A program made the position numbers and the translations under genes. Shown piece after piece: positions 1 to 7,983 of a stretch of 30,470 nucleotides of DNA. Positions within the stretch are counted from its first letter, which is position 1. Every line of letters begins with the position of its first letter. Below the pieces are notes generated by a model. The model worked only from the letters and a program-made list of their open reading frames with translations. It was not told the origin of the DNA and ran no database searches. The stretch is from the NCBI GenBank assembly GCA_036781505.1, contig DAIQAV010000002.1, positions 1 through 30,470 on the forward strand, in the 5' to 3' direction. Source of the DNA: FEN-680 sp036781505. Lineage in GTDB: Bacteria; Actinomycetota; Geothermincolia; Fen-727; Anoxymicrobiaceae.

Positions 1-87
1 GGTATCTATGGGACGGAGCACTAATATGCCAGGGTATCTATGGGACGGAGCACTAATATGCCAGGGTATCTATGGGACGGAGCACTA
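1..87. repeat. 32-bp direct tandem repeat, about 2.7 copies
   Basis: A 32-base unit beginning GGTATCTATGGGACGGAGCA starts at 1, 33 and 65. The first two copies are identical over the full unit. The third matches for 23 bases and then diverges at the GTGAGC that runs into the end of the lipoprotein gene. There are no spacers, so it is not a CRISPR. It lies at the very edge of the window, where a short perfect tandem array could be the true end of a longer array or an assembly artefact. Confidence 0.85.
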
Positions 88-92
88 GTGAG

Positions 93-779
93 CTACTGCC
101 CCGTGGTCCCGGTGGTATTTGTATCCTTGGAGATGAAGTCGCCGGTCATCCCGTCGACGAGCACATGCAGCTCGTCAGCGCCGACCTTGGGCTCCTTGAA
201 GGCGACGTCCCATATCCACTTGTACTTCGCGGACGGGGTCTTCTCGCCGATCGCGTCGTAGTCAGCCTTGCAGCGCAGCTGCATGTTGGCCCTCGCGTCC
301 GGGTGGCCGTCCATGAAATCCCCGCCACCGTTCTGGCGGGCGACCTGGTAGGCTTCTCCCGAGTCGACCCTGAAGTCAGGGGGCTTGTTCTTGCGGTAGA
401 TGTCCAGGCCCTTGTCCGAACCCTTGCTGTCCGAGGGCGCGTTCGGCCAGACGTTGCCGCGGTTGTAGATAACGAACATCTGGTTGCCCTGCTCCGGCGT
501 GGGAGTGAAGTAGTAGACCTCCCAGATCTTGGACTTTCCGTCCTTGCTGACGCCATCCGGGTCGGCGCTGCGGGTCTGGATCATCCAGTTGTTCGTCTGC
601 CACTTGTCGGCGGCGGGCTTGGTGTACTGGCCGGTCTCGTAGGCGGTGACGGACTGGGGCCTCCCCTGGGTCGTGTCAGTGGGATCGGCCCCCTTGGTCC
701 CGCAACCCGAGAGGACGGCGGCGGCCGCAAGGGCGATCGCCAGCAGAGAAAGAGCAACGAACAGTCTGGTCTTGCGCAT
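93..779 (-). CDS. Predicted secreted lipoprotein of unknown function
   Basis: The 228-residue protein opens with a basic start (MRKTR), a hydrophobic stretch at about residues 6-22, and a lipobox LSGC with the lipidated cysteine at residue 26. This is a type II signal peptide, so the mature protein should be anchored on the outer face of the membrane. The rest is polar, with a Trp/Tyr-rich centre and a C-terminal strand pattern (LHVLVDGMTGDFIS) resembling the end of PepSY-like domains. That similarity is by eye only and I assign no function. A GGAGAGG site lies two bases before the ATG, which is close. The gene is the last of a minus-strand run that includes the metallophosphoesterase. Confidence 0.85.
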   Translation of the reverse strand: MRKTRLFVALSLLAIALAAAAVLSGCGTKGADPTDTTQGRPQSVTAYETGQYTKPAADKWQTNNWMIQTRSADPDGVSKDGKSKIWEVYYFTPTPEQGNQMFVIYNRGNVWPNAPSDSKGSDKGLDIYRKNKPPDFRVDSGEAYQVARQNGGGDFMDGHPDARANMQLRCKADYDAIGEKTPSAKYKWIWDVAFKEPKVGADELHVLVDGMTGDFISKDTNTTGTTGQ

Positions 780-879
780 GGCCTCTCCAGTTTCTAACGT
801 GAGCGCACCGCGGGCGTCCGTTGCCGCCCACAGACAATATAACGGCCGTGGCCCGGCTATGGAGCCGGTGAGTTTCCTT

Positions 880-951
880 CTATATTATTCGACGAAACCA
901 CTCTACGACCGGTTCGGGCAGGTGCACATGGTTTTCGTCAACGCCGTTCAT
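880..951 (-). CDS. Possible 23-residue ORF overlapping the metallophosphoesterase stop (ATGA)
   Basis: The ATG at 951-949 overlaps the TGA stop of the metallophosphoesterase (950-948) in an ATGA arrangement, which is typical of translational coupling. It reads MNGVDENHVHLPEPVVEWFR and a few more residues to a TAG at 882-880. There is no independent Shine-Dalgarno sequence, so it would depend on coupling. The composition is not low-complexity, but the ORF is too short to judge as coding from sequence alone and chance overlap is quite possible. Confidence 0.25.
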   Translation of the reverse strand: MNGVDENHVHLPEPVVEWFRRII

Positions 952-1703
952 CTGCCCAGTGCCAGTCTCTTGATCAGAAAAGCGGGCAGGCCGGCCTCCT
1001 CCATCCTCCCCTGTGTCCGCTCCACCTGGTAGGCGACCCGGTAGTATGTTATCAGCTTCGCGCGCGGCTCGAACATGACGTAGGAGGCGCGAGGATCTCC
1101 GTCCCGCGGTTGGCCCACGCTTCCCACGTTGGCCAGGTACCTCCTGTCTCCGGCGAGCTCGATGGTCTCGCCATCGGCGGGCACGACCTGCGCCACGCCC
1201 TCCGGGTCATCCTGGCCAGGGGTGGCGAAGACGATGGGGACGTGGGAGTGGCCGCAGAAGCAGATGTCTCCGGTGAAGGCTTCGAAGTTGTGCTCGGCCT
1301 GGGTGGCCGAGGTTATGTATTCCCAGAGCGGGTCGGACGGGCTGCCGTGTACCAGGAAGGCTCCGCAGTCGTCCTCGGCGCACGTCTCTTCAAGGGCGTC
1401 CAGAATTCGCGCGCTGCTCTCGCTGAGCACGGTGCCAGTCCACGCGGCGGCCAGGCGCGCGTCGAGGTTGAAGCGCCCCAGGCTCAACTTGCCGATGCTG
1501 CCTGCGTCGTGGTTTCCGGCCACGCTGATGGCTCCGAGTTCGGCGAGCAGCTCCACGCACTCGTTGGGGTCCGGGCCGTAGCCGACCAGGTCACCCATGC
1601 ACCACCACGCGTCCACCTCGCCCGCGTCCTGCACCACGGCCCGGAGCGCCGCGAGGTTCGAGTGGATGTCGGCAATGAGGCAGATCTTAGAGGGAGGGGT
1701 CAC
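948..1703 (-). CDS. Calcineurin-like metallophosphoesterase (YfcE/ApaH-like)
   Basis: This is a cytoplasmic dinuclear-metal phosphodiesterase or phosphatase of about 251 residues. All family motifs are visible in order: the D-x-H metal site in ADIHSN near residue 12, GDLVGYGP, the GNHDAG block, a conserved LVHGSP histidine, and the terminal GHSHVP. The layout (GNHD, then VHGS, then GHSH, then a VGQPRDGDPRASY segment) matches the single-domain YfcE-type family, whose substrates vary, so the natural substrate cannot be named. I favour the GTG at 1703, which puts the first motif strand at the N-terminus as in relatives. A TTG at 1742 and GTGs at 1712 and 1709 are alternatives. It overlaps the end of the upstream gene by 17 bases, so the two are probably co-transcribed. 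Confidence 0.9.
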   Translation of the reverse strand: MTPPSKICLIADIHSNLAALRAVVQDAGEVDAWWCMGDLVGYGPDPNECVELLAELGAISVAGNHDAGSIGKLSLGRFNLDARLAAAWTGTVLSESSARILDALEETCAEDDCGAFLVHGSPSDPLWEYITSATQAEHNFEAFTGDICFCGHSHVPIVFATPGQDDPEGVAQVVPADGETIELAGDRRYLANVGSVGQPRDGDPRASYVMFEPRAKLITYYRVAYQVERTQGRMEEAGLPAFLIKRLALGR

Positions 1704-2184
1704 TGTCACCACCAGGGGTCGCGACCTCGACCTGCGGGGCAAGCTCTGTTATCCGCGCCGTCCACTCCGCGACATCCGGTACCCAGAAAGCGGCGGCATC
1801 CCCGGCGCCGCCCTCAGTGGTGAAATACACCGCCAGCAGCTTCTGTCCCACCGACTTGCCGTTCCACCACTTCGGCCGCTCCAGGCGCTCGATGCGCTCC
1901 AGGGGCACCCTGACCTCCCTTGCCGGCTTCAGCATGAAGAACGCGAGCTCTCCCTGAGTGAGAGCAAGCACGCCGTTCCCTCTCAGCTGTTCCATGCCCT
2001 TTGAAGCCAGCCCGAAGAAGTTGGCCTTGTACGTCGAGTAGACGATCTGCCGGGGCGCCAGAGCGGCGGCGGCCTGGTTCAGCTTCTTTGCCAGCGAGCG
2101 CCTGAGGAGAAGGAGGAGGCATGCGAACAGCACGATCATCAAGGCTACGAAGCCCGCGATCAGGAGGATGATCAGCAAGGCCAT
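1687..2184 (-). CDS. Membrane-anchored protein of unknown function, possible PH-like domain
   Basis: The 165-residue protein begins with one long hydrophobic helix at about residues 2-27, followed by basic residues (RRSLAKK). This predicts a single N-terminal anchor with a cytoplasmic domain. The soluble part alternates short beta-type stretches (GVLALTQGELAFFMLKP, REVRVPLERIERLERP) in a pattern seen in small bacterial PH- or GRAM-like domains that sense a membrane or partner. That comparison is by eye. The start ATG is preceded by AGGTGAG. It sits 42 bases downstream of the small unknown gene and overlaps the metallophosphoesterase start, so the three probably form one transcript. Confidence 0.75.
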   Translation of the reverse strand: MALLIILLIAGFVALMIVLFACLLLLLRRSLAKKLNQAAAALAPRQIVYSTYKANFFGLASKGMEQLRGNGVLALTQGELAFFMLKPAREVRVPLERIERLERPKWWNGKSVGQKLLAVYFTTEGGAGDAAAFWVPDVAEWTARITELAPQVEVATPGGDSDPSL

Positions 2185-2226
2185 TGGAGCTCACCTACCG
2201 CCGTGGCTCGGCCGGCTGCCGGTGCA

Positions 2227-2508
2227 TCAGGTGGCAATGTGTCCGTGCACGGCGATGATGTTGCTCCAGGGGATGAAGTAGTGGTGCGTCCCCAGCTCTC
2301 CGGTGGCCGCGAGAGTTATTCCTTCGTCCTTGACGGCGACCACGGCGTAGAATTTGACGTTGGGGATCTCGTGCCTGATGAAGATCTCCAGAGACTGGCA
2401 CGCCGAGTCCCAGGCGAACATCTTCTTGGTGAGCTCGAGCGGCAGGTGCTGGATGTCCTCACCCGCTGCCTGGACGTAACACGGCTCCTGCAAGTTGATT
2501 ATCTGCAT
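2227..2508 (-). CDS. Small hypothetical protein (93 residues)
   Basis: I chose the ATG at 2508 because AAAGGAG stands the right distance upstream. The longer upstream reading has no comparable site. The product (MQIINLQEPCYVQAAGED...) has no signal peptide or membrane segment. Its second half alternates strands (VKFYAVVAVKDEGITLAATG) and ends with a YFIPWSNIIAVHGHIAT segment, a pattern seen in small beta-barrel domains that read out a surface. I do not recognise a family. It is the first gene of the minus-strand group running down to 948 and is divergent from the zinc-ribbon gene at 2672, with a 163-bp shared regulatory region. Confidence 0.7.
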   Translation of the reverse strand: MQIINLQEPCYVQAAGEDIQHLPLELTKKMFAWDSACQSLEIFIRHEIPNVKFYAVVAVKDEGITLAATGELGTHHYFIPWSNIIAVHGHIAT

Positions 2509-2610
2509 AGCTTCTGCTCCTTTTTGGCTTGCCGGCACAAGGATAGAACAACGAGCCCTCACCTATCAAACCTGCGTTCCGGCTCATGACTGGCGAGCCG
2601 TTCTATGTTG

Positions 2611-2616
2611 TAGAAT
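2611..2616 (+). promoter_or_regulatory. Possible -10 element for the zinc-ribbon gene
   Basis: TAGAAT at 2611-2616 lies in the 163-bp divergent intergenic region, 56 bases ahead of the zinc-ribbon start. It differs from TATAAT at one position. No convincing -35 hexamer stands 16-18 bases upstream (GACTGG at 2588-2593), so this is a weak call. Confidence 0.2.
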
Positions 2617-2671
2617 ACCATCAACCCCCGGCGCCAAGCGGCCGGGACGCCCCATCACCGAGGAGCCGCGT

Positions 2672-3739
2672 TTGAAGAAATGCGATCTGTGCGAAACAGA
2701 TAATCCTGTCGAGGCCCGGTTCTGCATGAAGTGCGGGCGCGACCTGGACAAGGTCGCCCGATCGGATGCCCGCGACCAGAAGGCGGCCGAGCCCGACACC
2801 TTCACACCTCTGGAGGACGACGAGTTCTCGCGTCTCGCGCCGACAAAAAGACTGACCCGCGAGCCCGTCGGTGACGTCGCGTCCTACAAGGAAGCCGCGG
2901 CCGCGTCGGCGGCGGCATGGGAGGCCGAGCAGGAGCAGGACGCCATCAAGGAGCGAGCGGCCGACGACAGGCTCGTCGCCGCGCAACCGGTTCAGCCTGC
3001 GCAGCCCGCGCAGGCTCAAGAGCCGGCCGCCCCCGCTGGAGGCCGGACGCAGGAGGTACAGCAGCGCGACCTCCACGCCGACTTCTCCGATCACAAGAGG
3101 TTCTGCGTCAGGTGCGGCATGGCGAACCCCCGGGACCAGCGTTTCTGTAAGAACTGCGGCTCGGCGCTGACGGAGACGGCCGGCGGAATGGCGGACGAGA
3201 CATACGAGGCGGCTTCGCCCGTCCCGCTGGACACGATCGTCACCGAGAAGACGACGCTTGCCGACGTGGCCCCGTCCAGCGCCTACCAAGGCCCGGACGT
3301 GCAGCAGGCCGGTCGCTACAAGCGCTCCCGGAGGGCGCGCAGCTCGCCGAACCGGCCCGACTTCGGCGTGCGGGAGCTGCTCTTCCTGATAGCCGCGCTC
3401 CTCATTGCGACCCTCCTCGTCTGGATGTTCTTCTTCGGCGGATTCACCGCGCTGTTCGACAGCAAGACCAGGAACATCCACAAGGCCGGCTCCGTGATGC
3501 AGAAGCTGCCGGGTTTCCAGTTCGGCATCGCGGCCACCTTCGAGGCGCCGCAGGGCGATTACCCCGGCACGGGCCACGTGCTCTTCGAGGCTCCGGGCAG
3601 CGCCGCCTGGGAGGTCCACAGCGCCGACTCAGCGGGCGCCAGGACCCAGGGCACGCTGCAGATCGGGGCGCAGACCTACTCGTCCACAGGGACCTGGGTG
3701 GCGGCCGACCCAAGACCTCTACCGGCGACGTCACGCTGA
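2672..3739 (+). CDS. Double zinc-ribbon membrane protein, N-terminal part (frameshifted)
   Basis: The start TTG at 2672 follows an AGGAG at 2661-2665. The 355-residue reading has a first zinc ribbon (CDLCETDNPVEARFCMKC) at the N-terminus and a long Ala/Gln/Pro-rich, probably disordered stretch. A second ribbon follows (CVRCGMANPRDQRFCKNC), then a basic stretch and one membrane helix (ELLFLIAALLIATLLVWMFF). The last part should be extracytoplasmic and resembles the beta-rich LppX/LprG-LolA type in its spacing (AAWEV ... GAQTYSSTGTW); that likeness is by eye. The last nine residues (PRPLPATSR) look out of frame. The natural continuation is in the next frame, so this is most likely the N-terminal 80% of one gene with a lost base at about 3707-3712. 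Confidence 0.75.
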   Translation: MKKCDLCETDNPVEARFCMKCGRDLDKVARSDARDQKAAEPDTFTPLEDDEFSRLAPTKRLTREPVGDVASYKEAAAASAAAWEAEQEQDAIKERAADDRLVAAQPVQPAQPAQAQEPAAPAGGRTQEVQQRDLHADFSDHKRFCVRCGMANPRDQRFCKNCGSALTETAGGMADETYEAASPVPLDTIVTEKTTLADVAPSSAYQGPDVQQAGRYKRSRRARSSPNRPDFGVRELLFLIAALLIATLLVWMFFFGGFTALFDSKTRNIHKAGSVMQKLPGFQFGIAATFEAPQGDYPGTGHVLFEAPGSAAWEVHSADSAGARTQGTLQIGAQTYSSTGTWVAADPRPLPATSR

Positions 3740-4047
3740 TGTGGAAAAGCTTCTCCACCGTCGAGGCGCTGCCCGACGCGCCGGCCGGGTCGAGCCCCGA
3801 TTGCCTGCACTACAAGTACAGGATGGACCCAGGGCTCATGCTGACCGTGCTTGGGCTGGCGGGACAGACGGACGTGAGCGAAGCGGTAATGGAGGTCTGG
3901 ATCGACAAGACGACCTTCCAGGTCATGCGCGAGACGGCCCAGGTCTACGGCGCGCTGATCAACGGGGCCCGCACCCACGTCACCTTCGTGATGGACCTCA
4001 CGGAGACCGGCAAGACCTACGGTATCAAGGCGCCCGGCCAGCCTTGA
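3739..4047 (+). CDS. C-terminal part of the same zinc-ribbon membrane protein
   Basis: This 102-residue reading opens with an ATG that overlaps the TGA of the preceding frame (TGATG), but it has no Shine-Dalgarno sequence of its own. Reading its frame upstream gives PKTSTGDVTLMWKSF, which joins smoothly to TWVAADP of the previous reading if one C is restored in the GACCCAAG run. The segment (AVMEVWIDKTTFQVMRETAQ ... HVTFVMDLTETG) has the alternating strands expected of the second half of an LppX/LprG- or LolA-like beta domain. I therefore read it as the end of one membrane-anchored protein and not as a separate gene. Translational coupling of two genes is the less likely alternative. Confidence 0.65.
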   Translation: MWKSFSTVEALPDAPAGSSPDCLHYKYRMDPGLMLTVLGLAGQTDVSEAVMEVWIDKTTFQVMRETAQVYGALINGARTHVTFVMDLTETGKTYGIKAPGQP

Positions 4048-4068
4048 GCCTCCCGCCTGGCTCGAAGT

Positions 4069-5184
4069 CTAGTTGATCCGCTCGGCAAAATCCTCGCCCT
4101 GGTACACGACAACGCCCCTCTTGCCCAGCTCCGCGAGGAACGAGTCCGCGTCCACGCAAGATTCCGGCGACTGGACTCCGGGCGCGTCAATCTCACCGCG
4201 GCCGATCATCAGGGCTCCGATCGCCAGGGGGTAGCCGGTCAGCGCGCTCATGTGGCCGGCGGCGCCATAGGTGAACTTCTTCGCCGAGCCGCCTTTCTTC
4301 CCACTTATGTCGAGGCGAATCGCCGAGCAGGGGCTGGAGGGCTTTCCAAGCTGGAACAGCACTGGACCGAGGAGCTTGACCGTCTTCCCCAGTAGTTCTT
4401 TCTGCCAGGCCGAGGTGGTCAGGTGAAGCTTAACGAGGTACTTGACGACCTGGTTCAGCTCCCCCTCAGACAGCCCGCCTTTCACCGTCACGTCGGCGGC
4501 CTTCAGATAGCGCGGTATGGTCACGGGCTCGGGGTGACCCACGTGGTAGACGTTTATCTCTCCTACCGGGTCGGGGAACCTCACTCGCTCGGCGCCGCTG
4601 GCGGCCTGCACCATCTCCGTCGAGCCGCGCCGGTACGAAGGGACGAGTCCGGTGAAGGTATGGAGCAGGTGGAGGATGACCGCGTAGCCCTGCGAGTCCG
4701 ACGCGCTGGCCGCCCAGGTGACCGCGATAGTCTCGACCTCGTCCAGCATGTCGGCGCCCTTGCGGGCGAGCACGTTGGAGAGCCCCGGCGTGAAGCCCAG
4801 GCCGGTGAGGATGGTGACGCCTTTGGCGCGCGCTTCCGGATCGAGGCTGAAGACCGACTCCGCGGCGTCGTAGTCGTCGCAGATGCTGACGTAATCCACG
4901 CCGGCCGCGAGCGCGCCGGAAGCGACTTCCAGCTCGTACTTGTAGAAAGGGCCGACGCCGCCGATCGCCACGTCGTACCCGTCGATAGCCCTGACCAGCT
5001 CGCTGCGCACGTTCGCGTCGAGGCGCATGGACCTGCACCTGGTCCCGAGTTCTCTGGCCAGCCGGCTTGCTTTGTCGGCGTCCAGGTCGGCGATCATGAT
5101 CTCTGTCACCTCGTCGCAGCAGGCGAGGTCCCGCACCGCGAAGCCACACATGTCGCCCGCTCCGCCAAGCGCGATGACTCTCAT
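4069..5184 (-). CDS. Saccharopine dehydrogenase-like NAD(P)-binding oxidoreductase
   Basis: The 371-residue protein has an N-terminal Rossmann start (MRVIALGGAGDMCGFAVRDL) followed by the second strand ending in acid residues (IMIADLDADKASRLARE). It has the VDYVSICDD and GLGFTPGLSNVLARKGADML segments typical of the saccharopine dehydrogenase/reductase superfamily. Members reduce or oxidise amino-acid-type imines or act on lipids, and the substrate of this one cannot be read from sequence. The start has GAGGAGG just upstream. The GH78-like gene lies upstream on the same strand with a 64-base gap, so they may be co-transcribed, though no shared pathway is obvious. The plus-strand zinc-ribbon gene converges on it. 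Confidence 0.85.
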   Translation of the reverse strand: MRVIALGGAGDMCGFAVRDLACCDEVTEIMIADLDADKASRLARELGTRCRSMRLDANVRSELVRAIDGYDVAIGGVGPFYKYELEVASGALAAGVDYVSICDDYDAAESVFSLDPEARAKGVTILTGLGFTPGLSNVLARKGADMLDEVETIAVTWAASASDSQGYAVILHLLHTFTGLVPSYRRGSTEMVQAASGAERVRFPDPVGEINVYHVGHPEPVTIPRYLKAADVTVKGGLSEGELNQVVKYLVKLHLTTSAWQKELLGKTVKLLGPVLFQLGKPSSPCSAIRLDISGKKGGSAKKFTYGAAGHMSALTGYPLAIGALMIGRGEIDAPGVQSPESCVDADSFLAELGKRGVVVYQGEDFAERIN

Positions 5185-5248
5185 GCTCCTCCTCTACCGC
5201 GTTCCGATGGGGGCAGTCCGACAGACCGGCGAGTGCGGCGCCGGGACC

Positions 5249-7054
5249 TCAGTCGACCTGGGTCATGCCCCTGGGAGCCTTGACCTTCCTGTCGTACCCG
5301 CCGTGCTTGTTCTTCTCCAGGCGGGCCTCGATGAAGCCTCCGGGAACGGGTATCCGCCCCTCCACCCAGTCCAGGTCGCACGGGTGCGGGTCGAAGGCGA
5401 ACGACTGGTAGCCCGCCTCCCGCGGCCGGACGCCCAGCACGTACTTGGACAGCAGCGCCGTCACTCCGGACGACCACGCGTGGCACAGCGACGTGAAGTG
5501 CGCGTCGGCCCGCCCGTCCTTTCCCGCCCACTCCCAGAAAGTGGTGCCCGGCTCTCTTTGAACCATGTTGCCCCAGCAACGCCTGATGAGCTCGAGCGCG
5601 CCTTCATCGTCGCCGGCGGCGAAGCGCGCCAGGGCCTCGTAGTTGTTCATGAACGGGATGACCCTCTTGTTGTGAGGCGGCGTCCCCGGGGTGAGGCGGT
5701 AGTAAGGTATGTCGACGTTGGTGGAGCCCCACCCGACCCACATCTTCTCGCGCAGGTAATCGAGAGCCCGCATCGCCTCGGCAGGGTCCTCGATGAGCCC
5801 GGCGATTATCGCGAGCACGTTCGCGTCCTGCGGTACGCGGCCGGGATCCGCGGTGGTGTCCACCAGGACTCCCCGCGCCTCGTCCATCAGCTCACGCTCG
5901 ATGGCCTCCCCCAGCCTGAACGCCCGCGACACGTAACCTATCGAAAGGTCCTCCTCGCCGACGGCGTGCGCCATCACGGCGGCGCCGTTCAGCGCCCAGT
6001 AGTACATCACGTTGGTGTAGGCGGGCTTGCCGAAGCGCAGCACCGTGAAGCACCACTCCGCCATGTTCATCGGGGTCTGCCTGAACAGGCCGCCACGACA
6101 CTGCCCGTGCAGGTATGCCAGCGCCCTCTTCATGACTGTGAAGAGCTCGCGCACCATCTCGGCGTCGCCGGTGTGGAGGTAATACTGCGACAGGGTCACC
6201 ACCCACCAGGCCACGTAGTCGGCCAGGAAACCGCCGGCCACCCGCGCGGGGATCGGGCCGGGGCTGCAGCCGGGGATGTAACCGCTCTTGTCCTGGAAAT
6301 CGGAGAGCGAGAGCAGCGAGTCGCGGATAATGTCGGTCTCGTAGAAGCTGGTGTAGAGCGCCGCGCCGCCCGGGGCGAGGTCGGCGCTCCACACCAGCCT
6401 GTCCCGCTTGGCCCCGTCGATGAGCACCCAGGGGCCATTGCCTATCCTGTGGTCGCTGTCGGCCCCTCCCAGCGCCGGGTCTATCACGCACATCTCGAGG
6501 GTGTGCAGCCCGGTGTACCAGATGCGGTTGAGCATCTCGTCGCTCGACAGGAAGTAACCGCAGGTGGAGGCGTCGGCTATGTGCGGCGTGTAGGAGACCG
6601 AGATCTCCTTGAGCGTGGCCCTGCACGGCCGCTCCGGATAGATCCACAGGTACCTGAAGCCTCCGCAGTGCGGCAGGTCTACTCTCTTGCCCTCGGCGAC
6701 CTTGAAATGGCGGTAGTAGACCACGTAGTCCGCCAGCGAGACCGGCTCGGCCAGAAGCGGATTGAAGATGTGCGTGATGGATTCGGCAGCCTGCACCCCC
6801 ACCCGCCTGCACCGTCCCGTGCCGAACGTCACGCGCGGGTGGCCCCCCACCTCGCGGCCGAAGTCCGCCATTATCGCTGTCCTCGTGGTCGGCGACATCC
6901 TCAGCTCCAGCCCCGCTCGCTCGGAGTAGGGCACGGTGTCGATCACCTTGCCGCTCATGTTGGTGACGGAGAGGGTCTCCGGCTCGATCCTGCGCGAGTC
7001 GGGCTCGAGCCAGTATTCTTTTATGGCGGACGTTTCTTTCAGGAGCTCGGCCAT
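5249..7054 (-). CDS. GH78-like alpha-L-rhamnosidase family protein (six-hairpin fold)
   Basis: The 601-residue protein carries the GH78 active-site block DGAKRDRLVWSADL at about residues 212-225. This corresponds to the D-x3-R-D/E general-acid region of rhamnosidases. The (alpha/alpha)6 helices follow, rich in Trp and Tyr (ADYVAWWVVTLSQYYLHTGD). A C-terminal beta domain has the usual FDPHPCDLDWVEGRIPVPGG ending. The ATG at 7054 was chosen for its GAGAGGGG site, and longer readings add only low-complexity residues. There is no signal peptide, so it should act inside the cell on imported oligosaccharide or glycoside. It is shorter than many GH78 enzymes because the N-terminal accessory beta domains are reduced. 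Alpha-rhamnose specificity is inferred from family only. Confidence 0.85.
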   Translation of the reverse strand: MAELLKETSAIKEYWLEPDSRRIEPETLSVTNMSGKVIDTVPYSERAGLELRMSPTTRTAIMADFGREVGGHPRVTFGTGRCRRVGVQAAESITHIFNPLLAEPVSLADYVVYYRHFKVAEGKRVDLPHCGGFRYLWIYPERPCRATLKEISVSYTPHIADASTCGYFLSSDEMLNRIWYTGLHTLEMCVIDPALGGADSDHRIGNGPWVLIDGAKRDRLVWSADLAPGGAALYTSFYETDIIRDSLLSLSDFQDKSGYIPGCSPGPIPARVAGGFLADYVAWWVVTLSQYYLHTGDAEMVRELFTVMKRALAYLHGQCRGGLFRQTPMNMAEWCFTVLRFGKPAYTNVMYYWALNGAAVMAHAVGEEDLSIGYVSRAFRLGEAIERELMDEARGVLVDTTADPGRVPQDANVLAIIAGLIEDPAEAMRALDYLREKMWVGWGSTNVDIPYYRLTPGTPPHNKRVIPFMNNYEALARFAAGDDEGALELIRRCWGNMVQREPGTTFWEWAGKDGRADAHFTSLCHAWSSGVTALLSKYVLGVRPREAGYQSFAFDPHPCDLDWVEGRIPVPGGFIEARLEKNKHGGYDRKVKAPRGMTQVD

Positions 7055-7077
7055 TGATCCCCTCTCGGGATTGCTTT

Positions 7078-7105
7078 CCCCCGGCCCCGAGGCCGGCTCC
7101 GGGGG
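7078..7105. repeat. Strong GC hairpin between methyltransferase and GH78-like gene
   Basis: CCGGCC-CCGA-GGCCGG (7081-7096) forms a perfect six-pair stem with a four-base loop. CCC at 7078-7080 and GGGGG at 7101-7105 can extend it across a small bulge. It lies in the 99-base gap ahead of the GH78-like start on the minus strand. No T-run follows on either strand, so it is not a classical Rho-independent terminator. It could be a leader structure or RNA-stabilising element. Confidence 0.5.
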
Positions 7106-7153
7106 CAAACCAGGAGATAGGATAACGCAACGTAATCCATGTAACAAACCGCC

Positions 7154-7906
7154 CTAGAGGAAGGCAAGGAACTGAACGCGCCTGGTGTCCGGGCCTACCT
7201 CGGACAGGCCGCGGGCGTCGAAGGCCTTCAGCCGCCGGAAGCCCGCGTCCATTACGGCCGCGGTGATGAACTCGAGGTCGTAGCACCTCTCCCTGTGGGT
7301 CTCGCATTTCATATCGAACAGGCCGTCCTGCCGCCGCAGGAAGTTGGTCATCTCGACCGTGTTGACGCGGCTGGCCGGGTCCCAGGTCGACTCCCATATC
7401 GAGACGCCGGCCTCCACGTGGTGAACGAGGAGCGCGTCCCCCAGCCCGTCAGCGAGCTCGCGCGCCGTGTTCATGTCGAATATCGCCTGCCCGCCCGTCG
7501 CCAGTGCGCCGGCGAACCGCCTCAACGCCTCCTGGAGGTCGCTCACGTCCGTGAGATAGTTGAGCGAGTCGAAGTTGCAGGTGATGAGGTCGACCCGCTC
7601 CGGAAGGTCCAGAGTGGTGAAAGACTGCCGCAGGAACACGGTGTCGGACTCAGGAGCCCGCGAACGGGCGATCTGGAGCATGCTCTCGGACTGGTCGACC
7701 GCGTAGACCCGGGAACACCTACCGGCCAGGTAGTCGGCCGCGAGCCCGGTGCCGCAGGCCATGTCGCATGCCGTATCCGGGACGATGGAGTACCTGTTGG
7801 TCAGGCGCTCGAAGTTCTCGCGCCAGCACTCGAACGCGGTGCGGCCGACCAGCTCGTCGTACATGAGGGCAAGCTCCCTGTACGGCTCCAACGCGTGCTC
7901 GATCAT
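7154..7906 (-). CDS. Class I SAM-dependent methyltransferase
   Basis: The protein of about 250 residues shows the SAM-binding motif I as ACDMACGTGLAADYLA. Motif II follows as a strand ending in acid (VYAVDQSESMLQIARSR), then a DLITCNFDSLNYL post-motif and GGQAIFDMNTA. This is the small-molecule methyltransferase type (Methyltransf_25/11-like). The C-terminal half (EMTNFLRRQDGLFDMKCETH) resembles family members that act on small metabolites, with unknown substrate here. The ATG at 7906 gives MIEHALEPYRELALMYDELV. A TTG two codons upstream at 7912 sits nine bases from GGAGG and may be the true start. It is upstream of and in the same direction as the GH78-like gene. Confidence 0.85.
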   Translation of the reverse strand: MIEHALEPYRELALMYDELVGRTAFECWRENFERLTNRYSIVPDTACDMACGTGLAADYLAGRCSRVYAVDQSESMLQIARSRAPESDTVFLRQSFTTLDLPERVDLITCNFDSLNYLTDVSDLQEALRRFAGALATGGQAIFDMNTARELADGLGDALLVHHVEAGVSIWESTWDPASRVNTVEMTNFLRRQDGLFDMKCETHRERCYDLEFITAAVMDAGFRRLKAFDARGLSEVGPDTRRVQFLAFL

Positions 7907-7983
7907 CGACAAGTAACGCCGCCTCCCTGTGTGTCTCTTGCGACCGATTATCCCGCTCGGGGACGCCGGTCTCAACGGGCAGC

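Noticed and set aside
1..87. CRISPR array from the 32-bp repeats
   Set aside because: There are no spacers; the units abut directly.
5027..7057. A 676-residue plus-strand open reading over the GH78-like gene
   Set aside because: It is an out-of-frame shadow of the minus-strand genes. Its composition is Arg/Val/Gly/His-rich with no motifs, and it lacks a ribosome site, whereas the minus-strand frame shows GH78 motifs.
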